Below are positions 1 to 4,709 of a stretch of DNA of 7,847 bases, in pieces; the stretch's first letter is position 1, and each line of letters opens with the position of its first letter. The stretch lies in contig PLTK01000207.1 in assembly GCA_003164415.1 (NCBI GenBank), positions 1 through 7,847 on the forward strand. The letters run 5' to 3'. Origin of the DNA: Methanobacterium sp. (lineage in GTDB: Archaea > Methanobacteriota > Methanobacteria > Methanobacteriales > Methanobacteriaceae). The notes beneath the pieces were generated by a model. It ran no database searches and was not told the DNA's origin. It saw only the letters and a list, made by a program, of their open reading frames with translations. The position numbers and the translations under genes are program-made.

Positions 1-569
1 AACGTAATTTATTAAACTTTTGAATCGATGAATCTGGTGATATTATCTCTAAAATAACTTAAAACCAATTTTTACCGGTTTTATTATTTGGATAGTGTAA
101 AACTTTTGGTACTTAACTATAATTGGAACCCTTTTTTAAAAACTTTTCGACTAATACCTAATCTCCTAGAAAAGTAATAATTGATTAAAAAAATGTGAAT
201 TAACATATTTCTTATCATTTCTTTTGGTACTTTGGTAAACAATGAATTAGTCTATTAAATTACCATTCTGATTTTAACTCGTTTTCGAAAAAGGGCTTGG
301 GGTGGAATAAAAAATACTTAATGATGGTATTAATGGTTATATTAATATTTTACATGGCTATGTCGGAATTTATTCCTATTTGAAAATTATTCATCAAGTT
401 ATTCATCAAGTATCCAGGAAATTTATTTGTTCATAAGTGAATCTGATGTAATCTTTAAGACTTTGAATTTTGGATAACTTTCTGTTTACGGTTCTCTTCA
501 TTTAGAATATTTTCATATAAAAATGGAAATTATATTTTCTTACTGTGACCTAAACTTTCTTATTACTCT
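1..569. other. AT-rich region with no convincing gene
   Basis: No reading frame here has a good start, ribosome binding site and recognisable product together. Small structures are visible: a 7-bp stem (60-66 with 77-83), a 12-bp sequence CTTTTGGTACTT present at 103-114 and again at 221-232, the palindrome TTTTCGAAAA at 282-291, and a perfect tandem dodecamer at 387-410. Two short frames are open, a hydrophobic one on the plus strand (ATG at 321, stop 381-383) and a 31-codon one on the minus strand (501 down to 406). Neither has a clear ribosome binding site, so I do not call them as genes. The region may be an old gene remnant or the far 3' flank of the membrane protein gene at 570-887. Confidence 0.5.
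387..410. repeat. Perfect tandem duplication of a 12-mer
   Basis: TTATTCATCAAG occurs twice head to tail with no spacer, at 387-398 and 399-410. It lies in the non-coding 5' part of the window. It looks like a replication-slippage duplication, and no function is evident. Confidence 0.85.
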
Positions 570-887
570 TTATCTAATTTTATTTCCAATCAAACCTCCA
601 AGTCCTGTTATGAAAAGTATCATTAAAGCCATAAAAATAAAACCAGTTCCTAAAGAAACATTCAGACCATAATAAACAGTAAACAAAAGGATTGATATTA
701 TTATACAGATTCCTACATAAAGTCCATATTCTATTTTCCTTTTTTTAGCAAAATAAGTAGCTATAAAACCACCAAGTACCATTGCAACATAAATTAGAAG
801 TAAAAACCATTCAAGAGCAATCTGATATATAATTTCAAAAACAATAAATCCTAAAATGATTGATACAACGGGATGAAGTCTCACCAT
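570..887 (-). CDS. Small four-helix integral membrane protein, unknown function
   Basis: This encodes a 105-residue hydrophobic protein. Four membrane segments are visible at about residues 7-24, 27-46, 56-73 and 80-101. A basic loop between helices 2 and 3 (AKKRKIEYG, about 47-55) suggests that side faces the cytoplasm. Glycine pairs (GG at 39-40 and 97-98) sit inside helices and would allow tight packing. There is no signal peptide apart from the first helix and no catalytic motif. The overall style, a short N-terminus followed by glycine-rich helices, is typical of the many small membrane proteins of Methanobacterium, and it may be a distant relative of DUF5518, but I cannot assign it. The ATG at 887 is preceded by AGGGG with a 4-base spacer, which supports this start; a GTG follows directly as codon 2. 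The gene lies about 95 bases downstream of the 88-aa gene in the same direction and may share its transcript, although a hairpin lies between them. Confidence 0.75.
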   Translation of the reverse strand: MVRLHPVVSIILGFIVFEIIYQIALEWFLLLIYVAMVLGGFIATYFAKKRKIEYGLYVGICIIISILLFTVYYGLNVSLGTGFIFMALMILFITGLGGLIGNKIR

Positions 888-947
888 TTAACCCCTAATT
901 AACTTAATACTTGGAAAATAATTTAACCATAATAATAAGCTTCTTTT

Positions 948-976
948 TCATAGTTTTTAATTAGATAAAACTATGA
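948..976. terminator. Strong hairpin between the two small minus-strand genes
   Basis: TCATAGTTTT (948-957) is the exact reverse complement of AAAACTATGA (967-976), separated by a 9-base loop. This perfect 10-bp stem begins 7 bases past the stop codon of the minus-strand gene at 983-1249. That position suggests an mRNA 3' end, a processing site or a transcript-stabilising structure. No long T-run follows on the minus strand, so it is not a textbook intrinsic terminator. Confidence 0.55.
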
Positions 977-982
977 GAACAA

Positions 983-1249
983 TTATGGATTGTTAATTTT
1001 TATATCCTCAATAGCTTTATTTAAACATTCAATTGCATTCTTCTGAATTCTTAAATCTTTATGATTAGTAGATTTAACTGCGGTATAAACATCAATAAAA
1101 CATTTACATTTATTAACAAACTTTAATTTATCATCATCTGTTCCATCTTTAATTTTGTTAATTGTGGAAAGTAATGGAATTCTTGTTTTTTCTAACTCCT
1201 CCAAAACATCTCTAATTGTCAATTCATTAGTTAAATCTTTTTCATCCAT
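983..1249 (-). CDS. Small soluble helical protein, unknown function
   Basis: This encodes 88 residues with no membrane segment or signal peptide. The composition is strongly charged (many Lys, Glu and Asp) and the hydrophobic spacing suggests three or four amphipathic helices (about 10-20, 22-34, 41-60 and 67-85). A Lys-Cys-Lys-Cys stretch (KCKC, about 48-51) is the only eye-catching motif, and two cysteines alone do not make a metal site. I do not recognise the family. The ATG at 1249 is preceded by GGGAG about 11 bases upstream and by a GGT 6 bases upstream, so initiation support is moderate. An AT-rich TATA-like stretch lies at about 1281-1293. The gene is followed at once by the hairpin at 948-976 and then by the membrane protein gene in the same direction. 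Codon use is like that of its neighbours, and I see no sign of recent transfer. Confidence 0.65.
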   Translation of the reverse strand: MDEKDLTNELTIRDVLEELEKTRIPLLSTINKIKDGTDDDKLKFVNKCKCFIDVYTAVKSTNHKDLRIQKNAIECLNKAIEDIKINNP

Positions 1250-1740
1250 AATATACCATTCTCCCAGAGTTTAATAAAATAATTATTTTTAAATCTTTGA
1301 GTAATAAATTACAAATTTTTATTTATAAAGTATCAGATAGTACTTTGTTATACTTATAATCGTAACTATATTTTCTTCTTGCCATCATTTATAATTCAGT
1401 AATATCGTTTTATAAAATTCAACAGACGCATTATGGGGGATCTACAAAGCAAAAATATCCAAATATGTTCTCTTAGCCCAAACCCTTGTCCCATAGTAAA
1501 ATTAATTAGTACATAAACTCCTGCTTTGGTATGGATTAAATATTCTTATAAGATATATACATGAAATAATATTAACTATAAAACGAGACAGACTGTTTTA
1601 ATAATGTTATTGCAAGTCGATTTAATTACTATTATTTTTCTACCCATACAAATTCCCGATTTCCATAGAGAATTTAAAAAAAATATAATTTTATTTTTTT
1701 AGGTTTTTGCCTATACTATAAACATTGCATTAAGTTTATA
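1250..1740. other. Intergenic region, mostly non-coding
   Basis: Nothing here is firmly identifiable. Visible elements are a 6-bp inverted repeat AAAGTA/TACTTT (1327-1332 and 1341-1346) and a 6-bp inverted repeat TAAAAC/GTTTTA (1579-1584 and 1595-1600). There is also a locally less AT-rich patch at about 1430-1500. On the minus strand this patch has an open frame ending at 1396, with an internal ATG at 1494 that would give 32 residues (MGQGFGLREHIWIF...). That frame has no ribosome binding site and resembles no family I know, so it may be chance or a gene relic. The A-run at 1676-1683 is described separately as a terminator for the histone gene. Confidence 0.5.
1668..1690 (-). terminator. Oligo-T terminator downstream of the histone gene
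   Basis: Read on the minus strand, an eight-base T run (1683 to 1676), flanked by further A/T-only sequence, lies about 55 bases beyond the histone stop codon. Runs of T in the non-template strand are the usual archaeal termination signal. There is no strong stem before it. Confidence 0.45.
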
Positions 1741-1951
1741 TTATTTTAATTCTTTCAAAGCTAGTTCAATATCTGATGCTTTGACAGTTGTTCTTTTAGC
1801 ATGTTTAGCCAGTAAAACAGCATGTCTAGATATATTTTCTCCACATTCTTCTAAAATTTTTGCTAATGCTTCTGTTGCTTCTTCACTTACTCTTGGTGCA
1901 CCAGCATTTTTTATTATTCTTCCTATTGGGGGCTATTGGTAGTTCACTCAT
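1741..1951 (-). pseudogene. Archaeal HMf-type histone, interrupted by a +1 frameshift
   Basis: Removing one C (sense strand) from the five-base C run at 1928-1932 restores a 69-residue archaeal histone beginning MSELPIAPIGRIIKNAG and ending ASDIELALKELK. This is the full length of the HMfA/HMfB family, a single histone fold that dimerises and wraps DNA into hypernucleosomes. Conserved features are the N-terminal LPIAPIGRIIK helix, the RVSEEA loop (Arg20), the His50...Asp60 pair that in HMf histones joins dimers, and the RTT loop (53-55), where HMfB has RKT. As written, translation leaves frame after codon 8 and stops after 22 residues. The ATG at 1951 has a good GGTGAT ribosome binding site with a 5-base spacer. 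Everything downstream of the shift is intact, so the break is very recent, a sequencing error, or bypassed by +1 slippage on CCC-A. The neighbouring CsbD relic is transcribed divergently. Confidence 0.9.
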
Positions 1952-1959
1952 ATGTAATC

Positions 1960-1971
1960 ACCATATATGGT
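1960..1971. promoter_or_regulatory. 12-bp perfect palindrome over the histone ribosome binding site
   Basis: ACCATATATGGT is a perfect palindrome. Its GGT, with the following GAT, forms the ribosome binding site of the histone gene on the minus strand. It could be a regulator site or a local RNA fold that hides the binding site. It may also be chance in AT-rich DNA. Confidence 0.35.
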
Positions 1972-2264
1972 TGTAAACATTTTTTTATTTAAATATATCG
2001 AATAATTACAGATTTCCTTTAAAATGAATACATATTATTAAAAATTAAGTGATAAAACTCACAAAAATCTACATTATAGTACATATAAAAATTAATATAT
2101 AATTTGACTCAAATAACCATTATTTCGATAGAGATATTTTTTTACATTGTTTGAATTTATGTCTCAAAATTCAGATTATTTTTTTATTGACAAATTTATA
2201 AAATTAGATGCATATAGATCCATTAGGATGAAATAAAATAAAATATTTTATGGAAAGATAATAT
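1972..2264. other. Divergent intergenic region between histone and CsbD relic
   Basis: This is AT-rich and has no gene. Facing the histone gene, ATATATTTAAAT-like sequence around 1985-2000 could serve as a TATA box. Facing the CsbD relic, TTTATAAAA at 2195-2203 is a good archaeal TATA match and would start transcription near 2228. Nothing else stands out. Confidence 0.4.
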
Positions 2265-2371
2265 ATAGGATTAACAGATAAAATAAAAGGGAAAACAGAA
2301 GAAGCTGCAGAAAAGTAAAAAGTAAAACCAAAGAAACTGCGGGTAAAGTTAAAAGATTGGTATGGGTTTGA
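2265..2371 (+). pseudogene. CsbD-family stress protein relic
   Basis: The sequence reads GLTDKIKGKTEEAA, then (after one missing base near 2310) GKVK-like residues and SKTKETAGKVK, then (after one extra A in the run 2351-2354) DWYG in the first frame again. This is the lysine-rich K-x-K-G-K-x-x-E-A-A-G-K-x-K repeat of the CsbD family (PF05532), small general-stress proteins of unknown biochemical role that usually have about 60-70 residues. The codon where ATG belongs (2265-2267) is ATA, and an in-frame stop precedes it (2259-2261), so no start is available. The -1 and +1 indels compensate each other, which is unusual for simple decay. A TATA box (2195-2203) and a terminator-like hairpin (2375-2392) still frame the relic. 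No clean in-frame stop is found after DWYG in that frame; TGA at 2369-2371 lies in the middle frame. Confidence 0.75.
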
Positions 2372-2374
2372 TAA

Positions 2375-2410
2375 GGGGATGTTTTCATCCCTAAAACTAT
2401 CTATTTTTCT
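2375..2410 (+). terminator. Stem-loop terminator after the CsbD relic
   Basis: GGGGATG (2375-2381) pairs with CATCCCT (2386-2392) through six Watson-Crick pairs and one G-U pair, closed by a TTTT loop. A T-rich stretch (2401-2410) follows. This is the usual form of an intrinsic terminator and matches plus-strand transcription from the CsbD relic. Confidence 0.65.
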
Positions 2411-2441
2411 TAAAAAAATTAATTTAAAAAAAAATTTAATA
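2411..2441 (-). terminator. Oligo-T terminator of the MBL-TauE cluster
   Basis: On the minus strand, two long T runs separated by AAATTAA begin about 10 bases beyond the stop codon of the TauE-type gene. This is the normal archaeal termination signal and ends the cluster that begins at 4152. It sits tail to tail with the terminator of the CsbD relic. Confidence 0.6.
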
Positions 2442-2450
2442 TCGAAATTT

Positions 2451-3239
2451 TTACGCCAATAATAAGCTTAAGCCAAAAATAACCATTGTACTTACAAGCA
2501 CAGGCCCATATATCTTCTCAAAAGTTTTAGGATTAATTTTCTTGAGTAAGAGAGGTCCAATAAATGCACCTACAGCTGCCCCTCCACCGAGCAGAATAAT
2601 CAAAGTCAGATCTAACCGCCCTAATAGGTAAAAACCTCCTATACCCGCAATTGAGTTGAATATAAGTACGAATACAGATGTACCCACTACCATTACAGCT
2701 GGTAAGCCTAAGCTATAGAGTCCTGCAACTATTGGTGGTGTTCCACTTATTCCAAAAACTCCGGCCAATAATCCTCCGGCCACTCCAAAAAATGAGGCTA
2801 TAACTCTTTTAAAGCCAGTCAGGGTTAATTTTACGTCTTTATCCGCATTTTTTCCTTTGAGTTGTTTATGTCTTTGTATTAAACTTCTTAACATAGGAAT
2901 TATCATTATCAACGTGAATATGCCCAGAATCTTTTGTAAAAGGTTAGGCGGTATAATATTGGCAATATTAGCTCCTATTAGTGTACCTATTATTCCTCCG
3001 ATTCCTAGAATTAATCCGGTACGGATATCTACATTGCCTTGACGAAAGTGGCTGATGGTGCTTACAGCTGTGGTGGGTAACACCGATGCTAAAGAAGTAG
3101 CTATAGCTACTTGTGGTGTGACACCGAAGATTAATATTAATACTGGTACAAAGAATCCGCCTCCACCGCCACCAAACATGGACACTATGAGGCCTATTAG
3201 CAATCCGAATAATGGAAGCAGAATTAAATGGATATCAAT
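2451..3239 (-). CDS. TauE/SafE-type membrane anion exporter
   Basis: This is a multi-spanning inner membrane protein of the TauE/SafE family (PF01925). Members move sulfite, sulfoacetate or other small organic and sulfur anions out of the cell; the substrate here is unknown. The family pattern is two related halves, each with a glycine-rich re-entrant segment. The first is FGGGGGGFFVPVLILIFGVTP with a TSLASVLPTT helix; the second is GVAGGLLAGVFGISGTPPIVAGLYSLGLP. A charged loop (RSLIQRHKQLKGKNADKD) divides the halves. The first usual start codon is TTG at 3203 (250 aa), but it lacks a ribosome binding site and cuts into helix 1. In the same frame, ATT at 3237-3239 would give DIHLILLPLFGLLIG... 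(262 aa), a normal family N-terminus. That ATT has GGTGAT (3252-3247) 7 bases upstream and overlaps the stop of the preceding fragment. I prefer the ATT start or a mutated ATG. The gene ends the MBL cluster. Confidence 0.85.
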   Translation of the reverse strand: MDIHLILLPLFGLLIGLIVSMFGGGGGGFFVPVLILIFGVTPQVAIATSLASVLPTTAVSTISHFRQGNVDIRTGLILGIGGIIGTLIGANIANIIPPNLLQKILGIFTLIMIIPMLRSLIQRHKQLKGKNADKDVKLTLTGFKRVIASFFGVAGGLLAGVFGISGTPPIVAGLYSLGLPAVMVVGTSVFVLIFNSIAGIGGFYLLGRLDLTLIILLGGGAAVGAFIGPLLLKKINPKTFEKIYGPVLVSTMVIFGLSLLLA

Positions 3240-3510
3240 TATTTAAATCACCTAATACTAATTCTTTAATTTTTTTAGTGGGATTTTCGTTGAATTGGCC
3301 TCGGTAATAAGTTATCAAATTTTTAACGTCGTATTCCATAAACTTTTTAAGAGATTTTATAGGTTTTTTAATCTTTTCTTCGTTCATAATTTGAGTGTTA
3401 CTTCCAATAAGCTGTCCATCTTTGATGTTCATTGTGTCTCCTACGATGTGGTTTAAACTTCTATTGGTGTAGTTATATATGTCCGACTTCACATTTTTTT
3501 TTAAGCACAT
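3235..3510 (-). pseudogene. C-terminal fragment of a second MBL-fold hydrolase
   Basis: This is an open frame of 91 residues. From about residue 21, HIVGDTMNIKDGQLIG...SLKKFMEYDVKNLITYYRGQF...IKEL follows the C-terminal third of MBL-fold hydrolases of the type ending V-G-D-x-L-N-...-S-L-K-K-L-x-x-x-D-...-C-Y-H-G-G. The Asp metal ligand of VGD (residue 25) is kept. The final His ligand of CYHGG is Tyr here (TYYRGQF, 67-73), and the whole N-terminal two thirds with the HxHxDH motif are missing, so it cannot be an active MBL enzyme. It is not a copy of the neighbouring intact gene, whose C-terminus is of the ICPAHGEP type. Its ATG directly follows the stop codon of that gene, and its TGA overlaps the likely ATT start of TauE. 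Any translation would be by coupling, as no ribosome binding site is visible. It may be a relic kept as a translational bridge. Confidence 0.65.
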
Positions 3511-4152
3511 TTAATTTATCTTTTTTATAAAATCTTTCAAGTGACTATCTCTTTTAATTGGTTCACCATGAGCTGGACAAATCCACTTAAAATTATACTC
3601 GTCAATTTTAACTATAGATTCTTTTAAAATCGAATTATTCCAATTAGCAAATGAAGGTCCGGCGCTTATTTCCCCATTTTTGGTTCTAAATAAATCACCA
3701 ACAAACATTATATCTTTATAAAGCATGCACACATGCCCCACTGTGTGTCCCGGAGAATTTATAACTTTAATATCACCAATCATGCCATCTGCAGGAAATG
3801 GATTAATATTTTCCGGTTTTTCAAGTTTAACAATGTAATTCAAGATTCTTTTAATCACGTGTCGATTTATTTCACCAATGATATGGGGTATATCCTCTTT
3901 TGACGCCCAGATTTTAGCTCCAGTAGCTTTCTCCAGTAAAGCCAGACTACCTACATGATCCATATCATCATGTGTAATTAAAATGTGTTTGATATCATGA
4001 GGTTTAATATCCATGGATTTTAATTCGTTTAAAATGCCTTTTCCATTCTTAGGAAGTCCTGTATCAATTAATGTTATTTCTTCAGCTAAAATGAGATAAA
4101 CATAATTCCCTTTCGTTGAATCCAGTAAATAAACTCCATCACTTATTTTCAT
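3511..4152 (-). CDS. MBL-fold metal-dependent hydrolase
   Basis: This is a complete 213-residue single-domain metallo-beta-lactamase-fold protein (PF00753), soluble and cytoplasmic. Visible motifs are the N-terminal strand pair with LIDTG (28-32), the metal motif THDDMDHVGS (60-69), SPGHTVGH (133-140, ligand His136), VGDLF (151-155, bridging Asp153) and the final PAHGEP (193-198, His195). The metal motif is H-x-D-x-D-H, with Asp63 where the classical motif has a second His. This variant is shared by a known subset of the superfamily and need not abolish metal binding. The substrate cannot be read from the sequence; thioesterase, glyoxalase-II-like and persulfide-processing enzymes all use this fold. 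The ATG at 4152 has AGGTGAT with a 3-base spacer. It heads the cluster MBL - MBL fragment - TauE, with zero-base spacing to the fragment. A decayed copy of its own N-terminus lies just upstream at 4270-4430. Confidence 0.9.
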   Translation of the reverse strand: MKISDGVYLLDSTKGNYVYLILAEEITLIDTGLPKNGKGILNELKSMDIKPHDIKHILITHDDMDHVGSLALLEKATGAKIWASKEDIPHIIGEINRHVIKRILNYIVKLEKPENINPFPADGMIGDIKVINSPGHTVGHVCMLYKDIMFVGDLFRTKNGEISAGPSFANWNNSILKESIVKIDEYNFKWICPAHGEPIKRDSHLKDFIKKIN

Positions 4153-4269
4153 AAAATCACCTACGAGACAAATATTTCCAGTTACATAAATGTTTGATCA
4201 AATGATTAAAATAATATAATCATTCTAAATGAATAATTTTATTTTTTAACCCCTTAGATTAACTCTTTA

Positions 4270-4430
4270 ATTCTTTATATAGTTATCTTCAAGTCATCCT
4301 CCATGATGTTATAGTATTCTTATATTCCCAGGGGTTGCCATATCTATTAGAATCGGTTCTTTATCATAATTAAATACGCATAGCTGCCTTTTGTTGATTC
4401 TAAAGCATATATATCATCTTCTATTTTCAT
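4270..4430 (-). pseudogene. Decayed N-terminal copy of the MBL-fold gene
   Basis: From the ATG at 4430 the minus strand reads MKIEDDIYALESTKGSYAYLI, which matches the intact neighbour's MKISDGVYLLDSTKGNYVYLI at 14 of 21 positions without gaps. After one frameshift it continues YDKEPILIDMATPGNIRIL, equivalent to the LIDTGLPKNGKGIL strand and loop. After a further shift only a faint trace (NIMEDDLKITI) remains before the similarity ends near 4270, upstream of where the HxHxDH motif would be. This is therefore a truncated relic of a paralogue of the same subfamily, in tandem with the live gene. A TATA-like TTATAAAA (4463-4456, minus strand) survives upstream, and only a weak ribosome binding site (GTGGT) is left. 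Tandem duplication followed by loss of one copy is the simplest history. Confidence 0.8.
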
Positions 4431-4455
4431 AATTTTTACCACAATTATTTTTAAA

Positions 4456-4463
4456 TTTTATAA
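4456..4463 (-). promoter_or_regulatory. TATA box facing the MBL relic
   Basis: TTATAAAA on the minus strand, about 26 bases upstream of the relic's ATG, would give a very short leader. It directly abuts the first of the two direct repeats at 4465-4498. Confidence 0.4.
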
Positions 4464-4464
4464 T

Positions 4465-4498
4465 TGAGTGACTAATCACCCATATGAGTGAGTAATCA
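4465..4498. promoter_or_regulatory. Pair of 14-bp direct repeats, 20-bp phase (candidate operator)
   Basis: TGAGTGACTAATCA (4465-4478) and TGAGTGAGTAATCA (4485-4498) differ at one base and start exactly 20 bp apart, close to two helical turns. The first contains the dyad GTGA-CTAA-TCAC. The second is part of a looser 27-bp palindrome running to about 4510 (ATGAGTGAGTAA against TTCGTTACTTAT). The pair lies between two divergent TATA boxes, which is where a TetR- or MarR-type repressor would block both directions. Confidence 0.55.
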
Positions 4499-4506
4499 TT
4501 CGTTAC

Positions 4507-4622
4507 TTATAAAGTTTTTCTTTAAAATATTGAAGTTAGTTTGAATATAGTAAACCAATCAAGAAAATTTGATAGTCTAGTTGTTAGAATCGTCAGGTAT
4601 GCTAATTTGAGGTGAACTATTG
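4507..4622 (+). promoter_or_regulatory. Plus-strand promoter and ribosome binding site without a surviving gene
   Basis: TTATAAA at 4507-4513 is a good archaeal TATA box and would start transcription near 4536. Downstream, GAGGTGA (4609-4615) is an excellent ribosome binding site, 4 bases before a TTG codon (4620-4622). The frame from that TTG closes after 11 codons at a TAA. The signals of gene expression are therefore present but the gene is gone or was never there. The sequence then runs into the terminator of the flavin-reductase gene. A lost regulator divergent from the MBL copy would fit, but nothing in the residues proves it. Confidence 0.4.
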
Positions 4623-4672
4623 ATTACCAATACTTTTTTTGAATATCGGAATTAAAGACACTCGATTATCTT

Positions 4673-4700
4673 AAAAAAAATTATGAAAAAATTATTAAAA
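4673..4700 (-). terminator. Oligo-T terminator of the flavin-reductase gene
   Basis: On the minus strand, runs of six and eight T (4691-4686 and 4680-4673) follow the stop codon at 4710 by about 20 and 30 bases. No stem precedes them. This is a normal archaeal terminator. Confidence 0.55.
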
Positions 4701-4709
4701 TAACAGAAT

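Noticed and set aside
60..83. 7-bp stem TAAAACC / GGTTTTA as a terminator
   Set aside because: There is no gene end close to it on either strand and no T-run of note after it.
103..232. Two copies of CTTTTGGTACTT 118 bp apart as possible element ends
   Set aside because: They are direct, not inverted, with no transposase or target duplication, and a 12-mer repeat is weak evidence in such AT-rich DNA.
1327..1346. AAAGTA/TACTTT inverted repeat as an operator of the 88-aa gene
   Set aside because: It lies about 80 bases upstream of the start, beyond the likely TATA position, and 6-bp arms are common by chance here.
2857..3246. Two plus-strand open frames of about 61 and 63 codons
   Set aside because: They lie wholly opposite the TauE-type gene, whose helices, glycine motifs and family match are clear, and they resemble no protein.
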